A DNA stretch of 64,000 nt from Pseudomonas lactis (GTDB lineage Bacteria; Pseudomonadota; Gammaproteobacteria; Pseudomonadales; Pseudomonadaceae). Under the pieces are notes generated by a model. The model did not search any database, had not been told where the DNA came from, and worked only from the letters and a program-made list of their open reading frames with translations. Where the stretch lies: positions 124,001 through 188,000 of the forward strand of contig NZ_JYLO01000010.1 in NCBI RefSeq assembly GCF_001439845.1, read 5' to 3'. This document shows, piece by piece, positions 33,401 to 41,538 of this stretch (its first letter is position 1; each line of letters opens with the position of its first letter). Both the position numbers and the translations under genes were made by a program.

Positions 33401-33934
33401 CAACTTGCTGCCCATCGGGAACAGGTCGATCAAAGCGCCGCGCACCGCGAACTCACCGTGTTCGTACACGGTGTCGACGCAGCGGTAGCCGCTGGCTTCC
33501 AGGCGCGTGCGCATCTGCTCCACATCGAGCTTCTGGCCGACGTCCAGCACCAGGCTGCTGCCGAGCAGGAACTTGGTCGGCGCCAGGCGATGCAGGGCAG
33601 TGGTGATCGGCACCACCAGCACGCCATGGGCCAGTTCCGGCAAGCGGTACAGGCTGGCGATACGCTGGGAGATGATGTCCTGGTGCGGCGAGAACAGATC
33701 GTAAGGCAGGGTTTCCCAGTCGGGAAAATGCAGCACCGGCAAATCCGGGGCGAAGAAGCTCAGCTCCTGCTCCAACCGTTCGGCACTTTGGCTGTCGGCG
33801 GTGAGCAGCAGGGTAAAGCGCTTGGCTGCGCTGGCAGCCTCGGCAATGGCCAGGCTCAGGGCGGCACCGGGCAGGTTGCCCCAGTGCTGTTTACCTGCCG
33901 CGGCAGGGAGTAGCGGTAGACGCAGAACGGGCAC
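30485..33934 (-). CDS. mfd: Transcription-repair coupling factor Mfd
   Basis: A 1149-aa ATP-dependent translocase that releases stalled RNA polymerase and recruits UvrA. It has UvrB-homology domains at the N-terminus (LTADSQSAERLEQEL, HFPDWETLPYD), an RNAP-interacting domain (EGAPVVHIDHGVGRYLGL), RecG-like motor motifs (Walker A VGFGKTE with Lys636; DEEH starting about 731), and the C-terminal TRCF domain. The start is GTG at 33934 (VPVLRLPLLP). First gene of an operon with csiV and the SNF2 helicase. Confidence 0.97.
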   Translation of the reverse strand: MPVLRLPLLPAAAGKQHWGNLPGAALSLAIAEAASAAKRFTLLLTADSQSAERLEQELSFFAPDLPVLHFPDWETLPYDLFSPHQDIISQRIASLYRLPELAHGVLVVPITTALHRLAPTKFLLGSSLVLDVGQKLDVEQMRTRLEASGYRCVDTVYEHGEFAVRGALIDLFPMGSKLPYRIDLFDDEIETLRTFDPENQRSIDKVDSIKLLPAREFPLQKDAVTRFKARFRERFDVDFRRCPIFQDLSSGITPAGIEYYLPLFFDETSTLFDYLPQDTQVFSLPGIEQAAENFWNDVRNRYEERRVDPSRPLLPPAELFLPVEDCFARLKNWPRVVASQQDVDAGSGRERFPASALPDLAIQAKATQPLEALSNFLGDFPGRVLFTAESAGRREVLLELLERLKLRPKTFDSWPDFVASKERLAITIAPLDEGLRLDDPALALIAESPLFGQRVMQRRRREKRADANNDAVIKNLTELREGAPVVHIDHGVGRYLGLQTLEIDNQAAEFLTLEYAEGAKLYVPVANLHLIARYTGSDDALAPLHRLGSETWQKAKRKAAEQVRDVAAELLDIYARRAAREGYAFADPKADYATFSAGFAFEETPDQQTTIEAVRADMLAPKPMDRLVCGDVGFGKTEVAMRAAFIAVHGGRQVAILVPTTLLAQQHYNSFRDRFADWPVTVEVMSRFKSAKEVNAAVADLAEGKIDIVIGTHKLLSDDVKIKNLGLVIIDEEHRFGVRQKEQLKALRSEVDILTLTATPIPRTLNMAVSGMRDLSIIATPPARRLSVRTFVMEQNKSTVKEALLRELLRGGQVYYLHNDVKTIEKCAADLAELVPEARIAIGHGQMRERELEQVMSDFYHKRFNVLIASTIIETGIDVPSANTIIIERADKFGLAQLHQLRGRVGRSHHQAYAYLLTPPRQQITSDAEKRLEAIANTQDLGAGFVLATNDLEIRGAGELLGDGQSGQIQAVGFTLYMEMLERAVKAIRKGEQPNLDQPLGGGPEINLRLPALIPEDYLPDVHARLILYKRIASAADEEGLKDLQVEMIDRFGLLPEPTKNLVRLTLLKLQAEQLGIKKVDAGPQGGRIEFEAQTPVDPLVLIKLIQGQPNRYKFEGATLFKFMVPMERAEERFNTLEALFERLIPKSV

Positions 33935-34289
33935 GGAAGGTTGAGCTCCAAGCGTTGCGACAAAGTCGGTAATTGTAACGGCCCCAGGTGCCGCCTGTCA
34001 GTTGCTGACTGTGCCTATTACGGTTTGTAGGAAATGTAGTGGCTAAGACAAACAATGGCGGGTTTTGACTCAATATGTAGTGCCAAAATGCGCGAATGTT
34101 TAGGAGGGTTACGGACAAGTCGGCCTGCTCGCCAAACTAGTGGCCTTCTGGAACCCGCGTGTTTCCTGGGCTGTAGCGCGGTGGTATTTTTTTGCAAGGG
34201 CTTTTTGTTGCCCTTGGCGCATTGCTCAACGCTCAGTCGGGCGACATAATGTAGCCCCTTTTTTCTGCCCCTACATGTGGAAGGTTCCC
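33935..34289. other. Divergent mfd/gap intergenic region
   Basis: About 355 bases without a convincing gene. One hairpin CAAGGGC (34195-34201) / GCCCTTG (34210-34216) with a T-rich loop lies in the gap leader. I looked for a HexR-type TTGT-N7/8-ACAA site and did not find a good one. Confidence 0.5.
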
Positions 34290-35738
34290 GTGACTCAGAA
34301 GCCCGACCAGTGTCTTGGTGAATGGATCGACCGTGAAGCACTCGCTGAAGCGATGATTCCGCTTATCGGTCAGCTGTACCGCAATAACAATGTGGTGAGC
34401 TCGATCTATGGCCGCAGCCTGATCAACCAGTCTGTCATCGCGATTCTCAAAGCCCACCGCTTTGCGCGCCATCGCTCCGCCGACGACAGCGAACTCTCCG
34501 TCCACGAAACATTCCCACTGCTCAAAGCCATGAGCGAGCTCAAGCTCGGCGCGGCTTCGGTAGACCTGGGCAAGTTGGCGTACAAATTCCGCAAAGAAGG
34601 CGCTGGCCGCACCGCCGAGCAGTTCGTGCGTGAAGAAATGGCCGATGTGGTTGGCCAGCAAAACGCTGCCGCCCGCAAAGGCACCGACGTGGTGTTGTAC
34701 GGCTTTGGCCGTATCGGCCGCCTGCTGGCGCGCATCCTGATCGAGAAAACCGGTGGCGGCGACGGTCTGCGCCTGCGTGCCATCGTGGTGCGCAAAGGCG
34801 CCGAGAACGACCTGACCAAGCGCGCCAGCCTGCTGCGTCGCGACTCGGTACACGGCTCGTTCAACGGCACCATCACCATTGACGAAGAAAACAACACCAT
34901 CACCGCCAACGGTAACCTGATCCAGGTGATCTACGCGAAGAACCCTACCGAGGTGGATTACACCCAGTACGGCATCCAGAACGCCCTGCTGGTGGACAAC
35001 ACCGGCGTATGGCGTGATGCCGAGGGCCTGGGCCAGCACCTGGCTTGCCCGGGTGTTGACCGCGTTGTGCTGACCGCGCCTGGCAAGGGCAAGCTCAAGA
35101 ACATCGTGCACGGCATCAACCATGCTGAAATCACCGCTGACGACAAGATTGTGTCCGCCGCGTCCTGCACCACCAACGCCATCGTGCCGGTGCTCAAGGC
35201 CGTGAACGACAAGTTCGGCATCATCAACGGCCACGTTGAAACCGTTCACTCGTACACCAACGACCAGAACCTGATCGACAACTTCCACAAAGGCGATCGC
35301 CGTGGCCGTAGCGCCGCGTTGAACATGGTGATCACCGAGACCGGTGCTGCCACTGCCGCTGCCAAGGCCCTGCCTGAGCTGGCCGGCAAGCTGACCGGTA
35401 ACGCCATCCGTGTACCGACGCCGAACGTGTCGATGGCCATTCTCAACCTGAACCTTGAGAAAGCCGCCACCCGTGAAGAGATGAACGAGTACCTGCGCTA
35501 CATGGCGCTGCACTCCGACCTGCACAAGCAGATCGACTTCGTCAATTCCCAGGAAGTGGTCTCCACCGACTTCGTGGGCTCGCGCCATGCTGGTGTGGTG
35601 GACGCCGAAGCGACCATCACCCAGGACAACCGTGTTGTGCTGTACGTGTGGTACGACAACGAGTTCGGCTACAGCTGCCAGGTGGTTCGCGTGATGGAAG
35701 ACATGGCTGGGGTCAACCCGCCTGCGTTTCCGCGCTAA
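34290..35738 (+). CDS. Glyceraldehyde-3-phosphate dehydrogenase with N-terminal extension
   Basis: A 482-aa protein. Residues from about 130 onward form a complete GAPDH: NAD motif LYGFGRIGRLLARIL from about 136, catalytic Cys293 in SAASCTTNAIVPVLK, and YDNEFGYSCQVVRVM at the C-terminus. The first 130 residues (TQKPDQCLGEWIDREALAEAMI...) are an extra helical domain absent from ordinary GAPDH of about 335 aa. The start is most likely GTG at 34290, preceded by AAGG; an ATG at 34275 is the alternative. Direction of use (glycolytic or gluconeogenic) and cofactor are not readable. Confidence 0.93.
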   Translation: MTQKPDQCLGEWIDREALAEAMIPLIGQLYRNNNVVSSIYGRSLINQSVIAILKAHRFARHRSADDSELSVHETFPLLKAMSELKLGAASVDLGKLAYKFRKEGAGRTAEQFVREEMADVVGQQNAAARKGTDVVLYGFGRIGRLLARILIEKTGGGDGLRLRAIVVRKGAENDLTKRASLLRRDSVHGSFNGTITIDEENNTITANGNLIQVIYAKNPTEVDYTQYGIQNALLVDNTGVWRDAEGLGQHLACPGVDRVVLTAPGKGKLKNIVHGINHAEITADDKIVSAASCTTNAIVPVLKAVNDKFGIINGHVETVHSYTNDQNLIDNFHKGDRRGRSAALNMVITETGAATAAAKALPELAGKLTGNAIRVPTPNVSMAILNLNLEKAATREEMNEYLRYMALHSDLHKQIDFVNSQEVVSTDFVGSRHAGVVDAEATITQDNRVVLYVWYDNEFGYSCQVVRVMEDMAGVNPPAFPR

Positions 35739-35755
35739 GCCTTTGCGCTGAATGA

Positions 35756-35784
35756 AAAAGCCCCGACTGGTTCGGGGCTTTTTT
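35756..35784 (+). terminator. Terminator of the GAPDH gene
   Basis: AAAAGCCCCGA pairs with TCGGGGCTTTT across CTGGT, followed by Ts. Confidence 0.93.
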
Positions 35785-35818
35785 ATGCCTGTGGGTTTTG
35801 TGGTGTCTGGGAGGGCCT

Positions 35819-35886
35819 TATCGCAGGCAAGCCAGCTCCCACAATTGAAATGCATTTACCTGTGGGAGCGGGCTTGCCCGCGATGA
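35819..35886. repeat. Outward-facing REP pair
   Basis: ATCGCAGGCAAGCCAGCTCCCAC then GTGGGAGCGGGCTTGCCCGCG about 19 bases later: two subtypes, facing outward, like the pair at 27122-27200. Confidence 0.82.
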
Positions 35887-35909
35887 CGATGGAAGGGTCA
35901 ACACCTCCA

Positions 35910-36443
35910 TCACTTGAGTAGCGTGTTGCGCAAACTGTCCGACAGCCCTTTGGGCGCCAGCCAGATACCCAGGTAGGCCTTCGCTAATTCAGCGTCCGGG
36001 CTGCTGTACACCACCTGCCCATTAATCTCCAGATTCAACCCGCGCCCCGGACAAAAATCCAGCGCATAGCGATCGCCGCTGCGAATATCCCGAAAGCGCG
36101 CGTGCAGCTTGGCTATCTCCGAGTTCAACCCGGCATTGGCCTGCTGGCGTTCCAGGGTGACGGTGGCCGCCTTGATCACATCATTGCGGTCGATGTCGCG
36201 AAAGTAATACAGCGCCAGGCGCACAGCCTCCTGCTGGTCCCAGGCCTGCTTTGCCGGCAGTTCAGCCGGGGCATACAGCGCCGCCGCATATACATCCGCC
36301 CACAGATAGTTGAATACCGCCTGGTTTTTCAGGGCCAGCCCCTCGACCTGTGCGGGGAAGCTTGCCTGCTTGAGCCGCTGCGCATCGTTGGCGTGCGCCG
36401 TGAGCGACACCATCAGCATCAAACAGAAAAATAGTTGTCGCAT
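35910..36443 (-). CDS. Exported chalcone-isomerase-like protein
   Basis: A 177-aa protein with a clear signal peptide (MRQLFFCLMLMVSLTAHA). The mature region has LKNQAVFNYLWADVYAAALYAP and VRLALYYFRDIDRNDVIKA, which fit the bacterial chalcone isomerase-like fold family. Bacterial members usually lack proven isomerase activity, so the function is unknown; a periplasmic ligand-binding role is possible. It is divergent from sthA and has no partner gene. Confidence 0.78.
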   Translation of the reverse strand: MRQLFFCLMLMVSLTAHANDAQRLKQASFPAQVEGLALKNQAVFNYLWADVYAAALYAPAELPAKQAWDQQEAVRLALYYFRDIDRNDVIKAATVTLERQQANAGLNSEIAKLHARFRDIRSGDRYALDFCPGRGLNLEINGQVVYSSPDAELAKAYLGIWLAPKGLSDSLRNTLLK

Positions 36444-36659
36444 AATGGCTCATCCTGAATTCGGCGCTGGTTTGCGTCCTGTAGTATGGCAACACTGGCC
36501 TACGACGCGACCAAGGGTTAATGTTCGCGGCGCTCGGGCTTCTATAGACTGTGCCCCGGTTCACACACACTTGAGCCAAATTGTCCTTCATGCACGCTGG
36601 CCGCGGCATGATTTAGCCCGGCGTCCAACCGTACGCCTGGCCTGTTCTGAGGAGTACGC

Positions 36660-38054
36660 ATGGCTGTCTACAACTACGACGTGGTGGTACTGGGTTCCGG
36701 CCCAGCTGGAGAAGGTGCGGCGATGAACGCTGCCAAAGCAGGGCGCAAGGTGGCGATGGTCGATAGCCGTCGCCAGGTCGGCGGTAACTGCACCCACCTG
36801 GGTACCATCCCGTCCAAGGCGTTGCGTCACTCGGTACGGCAGATCATGCAGTTCAACACCAACCCGATGTTCCGGGCCATTGGTGAGCCGCGCTGGTTCT
36901 CGTTCCCGGACGTATTGAAAAGCGCTGAAAAAGTCATCTCCAAGCAAGTCGCCTCGCGCACCGGCTACTACGCCCGTAACCGCGTCGACCTGTTCTTCGG
37001 CACCGGCAGTTTCGCCGACGAGCAAACCGTCGAAGTGGTCTGCGCCAATGGCGTGGTCGAGAAGCTGGTGGCCAAGCACATCATCATCGCCACCGGTTCG
37101 CGCCCGTATCGCCCGGCGGACATCGATTTCCACCACCCGCGTATCTACGATAGCGACACCATCCTGAGCCTGGGCCACACCCCGCGCAAACTGATCATCT
37201 ACGGCGCCGGCGTGATCGGCTGTGAATACGCCTCGATCTTCAGCGGCCTGGGTGTACTGGTGGAGCTGGTGGACAACCGTGACCAGTTGCTCAGCTTCCT
37301 CGACTCGGAAATTTCCCAGGCGTTGAGCTACCACTTCAGCAACAACAACATCACCGTGCGCCACAACGAAGAGTACGAGCGGGTCGAAGGCCTGGACAAC
37401 GGGGTGATCCTGCACCTCAAGTCCGGCAAGAAGATCAAGGCCGACGCCTTGCTGTGGTGCAACGGTCGTACCGGCAACACCGACAAGCTGGGCATGGAAA
37501 ACATCGGGGTCAAGGTCAACAGCCGTGGCCAGATCGAAGTGGATGAGAACTACCGCACCTGCGTGCCGAACATCTACGGCGCCGGTGACGTGATCGGCTG
37601 GCCAAGCCTGGCCAGTGCCGCCCATGACCAGGGCCGCTCGGCCGCTGGCAGCATTGTCGACAATGGCAGCTGGCGCTACGTAAACGACGTGCCGACCGGG
37701 ATCTACACGATTCCCGAGATCAGCTCGATCGGCAAGAACGAGCACGAACTGACCAAGGCCAAGGTGCCTTACGAAGTCGGCAAGGCGTTCTTCAAGAGCA
37801 TGGCGCGTGCGCAGATCGCCGGTGAGCCGCAAGGCATGCTGAAAATCCTGTTCCACCGCGAAACCCTGGAAGTGCTCGGCGTGCATTGCTTCGGCTACCA
37901 GGCCTCGGAGATCGTGCACATTGGCCAGGCGATCATGAACCAGCCGGGTGAGCAAAATACCCTCAAGTATTTCGTCAACACCACCTTCAACTACCCGACC
38001 ATGGCCGAAGCCTATCGGGTAGCGGCCTACGACGGCCTCAACCGGCTTTTTTGA
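36660..38054 (+). CDS. sthA: Soluble pyridine nucleotide transhydrogenase SthA
   Basis: A 464-aa cytoplasmic FAD enzyme that moves hydride between NADPH and NAD+. The FAD motif is VVVLGSGPAGEGAAMNAAKAG (8-28 region); a second dinucleotide fold has IYGAGVIGCEYASIF. The segment GNCTHLGTIPSKAL shows Cys44 but Thr49 where dithiol reductases have the second redox Cys, which is characteristic of SthA. Length equals E. coli SthA. TGAGGAGTACGC precedes the ATG. Confidence 0.96.
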   Translation: MAVYNYDVVVLGSGPAGEGAAMNAAKAGRKVAMVDSRRQVGGNCTHLGTIPSKALRHSVRQIMQFNTNPMFRAIGEPRWFSFPDVLKSAEKVISKQVASRTGYYARNRVDLFFGTGSFADEQTVEVVCANGVVEKLVAKHIIIATGSRPYRPADIDFHHPRIYDSDTILSLGHTPRKLIIYGAGVIGCEYASIFSGLGVLVELVDNRDQLLSFLDSEISQALSYHFSNNNITVRHNEEYERVEGLDNGVILHLKSGKKIKADALLWCNGRTGNTDKLGMENIGVKVNSRGQIEVDENYRTCVPNIYGAGDVIGWPSLASAAHDQGRSAAGSIVDNGSWRYVNDVPTGIYTIPEISSIGKNEHELTKAKVPYEVGKAFFKSMARAQIAGEPQGMLKILFHRETLEVLGVHCFGYQASEIVHIGQAIMNQPGEQNTLKYFVNTTFNYPTMAEAYRVAAYDGLNRLF

Positions 38055-38096
38055 GCGGCTCCGGCCGGTGGCCTGAGCCGGCCGGGGAGACCGATT

Positions 38097-38819
38097 TCAG
38101 TAATTCTCGAGGGTGGCAGTGGCCAAACCGGGAAAGTCTGTAATCAGGCTATCTACGCCGAAGTCGGCGAGCCTGCGCATCAGCGCAGGTTCGTTGACTG
38201 TCCACACGGACACATGCAAGCCCTGGCGCTGGGCTTTTTCCAGCCGCTCGGGGGTGCACAGCGTCCAGTTCAATGCCAAGTACTCACAGCCGTAGTTCTG
38301 CGCGACCTTCAGCGGGTCGAGCCAGGCGTATTCGGCGACCAGGCCGCGTGACAGGTCTGGGGTGAGTTCCACGGCGGCCTTGAGCACTTCCCGCGAGCTT
38401 GACGTCACCGTGACCTTGTCCATCAAGCCAAAGCGCACGGCCATTTCGCGAATCGCCAGCACGGTGGTCGCGGCGCGGGTACGCGAGGCGCTTTTGACTT
38501 CCAGTTGCCAGTGATCGAAGTCGCACTGTTCGAACAACGCCTCCAGGCGCGGGATCGGGCAGGGGCTGACCCAGCCTGGGCCGCCTTTGCGCGCGTCCAT
38601 TTTCACCAGGTCGGCCGCCGAATACTCGACGACTTTGCCGCGCCGGTCGGTGGTGCGCTTGAGGGTCGGGTCGTGGATGACCATCAACTCGCCGTCCATG
38701 GACAGGTGCAAGTCCAGCTCGCAGCGGCGTACGCCGTGCTTGAGGCATTCCTGAAAGCTGGTCAGGGTGTTTTCCGGTGCTTCGCCTTTGGCACCGCGGT
38801 GGCCGTAAATCAGGGTCAC
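38097..38819 (-). CDS. Cytoplasmic glycerophosphodiester phosphodiesterase (UgpQ-like)
   Basis: A 240-aa TIM-barrel enzyme without signal peptide, so cytoplasmic. The signature YGHRGAKGEAPENTLTSF has the catalytic His/Arg, followed by ELDLHLSMDGELMVIHDPTLKRTT with the metal ligands and second catalytic His. It hydrolyses glycerophosphodiesters to glycerol 3-phosphate and an alcohol. Length fits UgpQ (about 247 aa), not periplasmic GlpQ. It converges on sthA. Confidence 0.9.
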   Translation of the reverse strand: MTLIYGHRGAKGEAPENTLTSFQECLKHGVRRCELDLHLSMDGELMVIHDPTLKRTTDRRGKVVEYSAADLVKMDARKGGPGWVSPCPIPRLEALFEQCDFDHWQLEVKSASRTRAATTVLAIREMAVRFGLMDKVTVTSSSREVLKAAVELTPDLSRGLVAEYAWLDPLKVAQNYGCEYLALNWTLCTPERLEKAQRQGLHVSVWTVNEPALMRRLADFGVDSLITDFPGLATATLENY

Positions 38820-38863
38820 AGTTGCTCCTTTGCGCCAGGATGGCTGGCGTCGTGAATACGTAT

Positions 38864-39442
38864 TCAGAGGTCTTCGCTTTGTTCTCGCGCCAGGCGGCGT
38901 TCCTGGGCCTGTTTCTGCAGGATATAGCGCGCCAGCAGTTGGCGTTGGGCATCGGTCATGGACTCGAATTCCGTGCCCACATCAAAGCCGTCGCCCTTGG
39001 GGTCGCAATGGGTCACCCGCGCGCGTAGCAACAGACCGAGCGCCTGGGGCATCAGCACCAGCTTGACCGCTAGGTGAGTGTCGGCGGCCAGCGGCGTGGG
39101 GTGCTGGAAGTCGATGCCGCCTTCGGAGAGGATCACCGGTTGCGGCGCACCTACCTCGTTCAGCAAACCGCGAGCCATGACCTGGCTGAGCAGGTCCAGG
39201 CGTTTGTTCTGCACTTTGAGGAAGGCCGCCAGGCTGCGGTCTTTCTCGTTGATCTGGCGCAGCAGGTGCTGGGCTTCGAATTCGCTCAAGTGCAGCTCGC
39301 TGAGCAGATTGAACAGCGGCGAATCATCCAGCAACACTTCCTTGCTCGCCGCGTCGGGGCCAGACAGGGGTTTGATTTGAAGTGCGATCATGTCGTCGAT
39401 ACGGTAGTATTCGCGGCGCTCTTCTTCATCTAATGTCGACAT
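38864..39442 (-). CDS. PilZ-domain protein
   Basis: A 192-aa protein starting MSTLDEEERREYYRIDDMIAL. The c-di-GMP-type RxxxR appears as RREYYR near the N-terminus, and a later LSEGGIDF resembles the D/NxSxxG element. The middle contains a helical stretch (SELHLSEFEAQHLLRQINEKDRSLAAFL). The longer frame upstream would overlap lolC, so the start at 39442 is preferred, though its RBS is weak. It is divergent from lolC. The binding motif is incomplete, so c-di-GMP binding is inference. Confidence 0.75.
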   Translation of the reverse strand: MSTLDEEERREYYRIDDMIALQIKPLSGPDAASKEVLLDDSPLFNLLSELHLSEFEAQHLLRQINEKDRSLAAFLKVQNKRLDLLSQVMARGLLNEVGAPQPVILSEGGIDFQHPTPLAADTHLAVKLVLMPQALGLLLRARVTHCDPKGDGFDVGTEFESMTDAQRQLLARYILQKQAQERRLAREQSEDL

Positions 39443-39536
39443 GGCGAACCCCAGGTAACGGTAATGGTCTGAGTGTAAAGCTGCTGACCAGACCCCGCCA
39501 CCGGGACGTCTTCTTTTCCTCCGAACAAGCCCCGAC

Positions 39537-40787
39537 ATGTTCAGACCTCTCTTCGTATTTATCGGCACGCGTTATACCCGTGCAAAGCGTCGCAATCATT
39601 TTGTGTCGTTCATTTCCTTGACCTCGATGATCGGTCTCGCCCTGGGCGTGGTCGTGATGATCGTGGTGCTGTCGGTGATGAACGGCTTCGATCATGAGAT
39701 GCGCACCCGCGTGCTGGGCATGGTGCCCCACGCGACCATTGAAGGCGATGCGCCGATCAATGACTGGCAAAGCCTGGCCGCCAAGGTCCAGCAGAACCCC
39801 AAGGTGGTGGCGGTCGCGCCGTTTACCCAGATGCAGGGGTTGCTGACCAACGACGGCAAAGTGCAGAAGATCCTGCTCAATGGCATCGACCCGGCCCAGG
39901 AGCACAACGTCTCGATCATCGACAAGTTCATGCTGCAAGGTAAGCTCGACGCACTGGCGCCGGGCAGCTTCGGCATCGTCATCGGTGACAAGGCCGCGGC
40001 CAAGCTGGGCGTGGGGGTTGGCGACAAGCTGACCTTCGTCGCCCCGGAAGTCACCGTGACCCCGGCCGGTATGTTCCCGCGCATGAAGCGCTTTACCGTG
40101 GTGGGCACCTTCCACGTCGGCGCTGGCGAGATCGACGGTTACATCGGCCTGACCAACCTCACCGACCTGGCCCGCCTGCACCGCTGGCAGCCCGACCAGG
40201 TGCAGGGCCTGCGCCTGAAATTCAACGACCTGTTCGACGCCCCGCGCGGCGCCTGGGAAATTGCCCAGCACCTGGGTGAGACCGAGTATTACGCCCGCGA
40301 CTGGACCCGCACCCATGGCAACCTGTACCAGGCCATCCGCATGGAAAAAGCCATGATCGGCCTATTGTTGCTGCTGATCGTCGCCGTGGCGGCCTTCAAC
40401 ATCATCTCCACGCTGGTGATGGTGGTGAACGACAAGAAGGGCGACATCGCCATCCTGCGCACCCTGGGCGCTACGCCGGGGCAGATCATGGCGATCTTCA
40501 TGGTGCAGGGCACCGTGATCGGCGTGGTCGGCACCCTGATCGGCACGGCGGTGGGCATTCTGGCCGCGCTGAACGTCAGCGCCGCCATTGCCCTGCTTGA
40601 AAAAGTGATCGGCCACAAGTTTCTCAACGCCGACGTCTACTTCATCGATTACTTGCCGTCCCAGGTGCAAACCCAGGACGTGCTGATGGTGGGCGGCGCC
40701 GCGTTGGTCCTGAGCTTCCTTGCCACCCTGTATCCAGCCTGGCGCGCGGCACGTACCCAGCCAGCACAGGCATTACGTTATGAGTGA
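39537..40787 (+). CDS. lolC: Lipoprotein-releasing ABC permease LolC
   Basis: A 416-aa permease of the LolCDE complex, which extracts outer-membrane lipoproteins from the inner membrane and hands them to LolA. It has an N-terminal transmembrane helix (TSMIGLALGVVVMIVVLSVMNG), a periplasmic domain of about 200 residues, and three C-terminal helices; the MacB/FtsX fold. It overlaps the lolD reading frame region. Naming of C versus E between the two paralogues is by position. Confidence 0.9.
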   Translation: MFRPLFVFIGTRYTRAKRRNHFVSFISLTSMIGLALGVVVMIVVLSVMNGFDHEMRTRVLGMVPHATIEGDAPINDWQSLAAKVQQNPKVVAVAPFTQMQGLLTNDGKVQKILLNGIDPAQEHNVSIIDKFMLQGKLDALAPGSFGIVIGDKAAAKLGVGVGDKLTFVAPEVTVTPAGMFPRMKRFTVVGTFHVGAGEIDGYIGLTNLTDLARLHRWQPDQVQGLRLKFNDLFDAPRGAWEIAQHLGETEYYARDWTRTHGNLYQAIRMEKAMIGLLLLLIVAVAAFNIISTLVMVVNDKKGDIAILRTLGATPGQIMAIFMVQGTVIGVVGTLIGTAVGILAALNVSAAIALLEKVIGHKFLNADVYFIDYLPSQVQTQDVLMVGGAALVLSFLATLYPAWRAARTQPAQALRYE

Positions 40788-40794
40788 ATCGGGC

Positions 40795-41478
40795 ATGAGT
40801 GAAAAAGCAATCCTGAGCTGCCGCAACCTGGGCAAATCCTACGAGGAGGGCCCGGAGTCGGTGGTGGTGCTGTCCAACCTGCAGCTTGAACTGCACCCTG
40901 GCGAGCGCGTGGCGATCGTCGGCAGTTCCGGTTCCGGCAAAAGTACCTTGCTCAACCTGTTGGGCGGCCTCGATACGCCGTCCCAGGGCAGCGTCTGGCT
41001 GGCCGGTGAAGAACTGTCGGCCTTGAATGAAAAGGCCCGTGGCCAACTGCGCAACCGCTCGTTGGGCTTTGTGTACCAGTTCCACCACTTGCTGCCGGAA
41101 TTCACCGCCCTGGAAAACGTGTGCATGCCGCTGTTGATCGGCAAGACCGCGATTCCTGAAGCGCGCCAGCGTGCCACGGCGTTGCTTGAGCGCGTCGGCC
41201 TGGGCCACCGCCTGGAGCACAAGCCAGCAGAGTTGTCCGGTGGTGAGCGCCAGCGCGTGGCGATTGCCCGTGCCCTGGTGAACAACCCCGGCCTGGTGAT
41301 GCTCGACGAGCCGACCGGTAACCTCGACTCCCACACCGCCCAGGGCATCAAGGACTTGATGCTGGAGTTGAGCACCCAGATGCGCACCGCGTTCCTGGTG
41401 GTCACCCATGACATGAGCATGGCCCGGCAGATGGACCGCGTACTGCATTTGCAGGAAGGTCATCTGGTCGCTATCTGA
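40795..41478 (+). CDS. lolD: Lipoprotein-releasing ABC ATPase LolD
   Basis: A 227-aa ATPase of LolCDE. Walker A GSSGSGKST, the LolD-type Q-loop VYQFHHLLPEFTALENV, signature LSGGERQR and Walker B VMLDEPTGNLD are all present. The start at 40795 (MSEKAILSC) matches the family; an ATG at 40780 overlapping the lolC stop adds five residues and is also possible. It lies between the two permease genes in one direction; a terminator follows. Confidence 0.95.
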   Translation: MSEKAILSCRNLGKSYEEGPESVVVLSNLQLELHPGERVAIVGSSGSGKSTLLNLLGGLDTPSQGSVWLAGEELSALNEKARGQLRNRSLGFVYQFHHLLPEFTALENVCMPLLIGKTAIPEARQRATALLERVGLGHRLEHKPAELSGGERQRVAIARALVNNPGLVMLDEPTGNLDSHTAQGIKDLMLELSTQMRTAFLVVTHDMSMARQMDRVLHLQEGHLVAI

Positions 41479-41486
41479 CCTGTTGC

Positions 41487-41515
41487 AAGCCCGGTTTTTT
41501 GAGGCCGGGCTTTTT
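41487..41515 (+). terminator. Terminator between lolD and lolE
   Basis: AAGCCCGG pairs with CCGGGCTT and is followed by TTTTTC. It may be leaky, since lolE follows only about 24 bases later and needs expression with lolCD. Confidence 0.8.
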
Positions 41516-41538
41516 CATTTTTCCAACGGTGCCCGCGA

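Noticed and set aside
34023..34056. HexR-type site before the GAPDH gene (TTGT ... ACAA)
   Set aside because: The half-sites near 34025 and 34052 are too far apart for the N7/8 spacing.
34233..35855. 540-codon leftward frame antisense to the GAPDH gene
   Set aside because: It crosses the GAPDH terminator and a REP pair and has no family resemblance.
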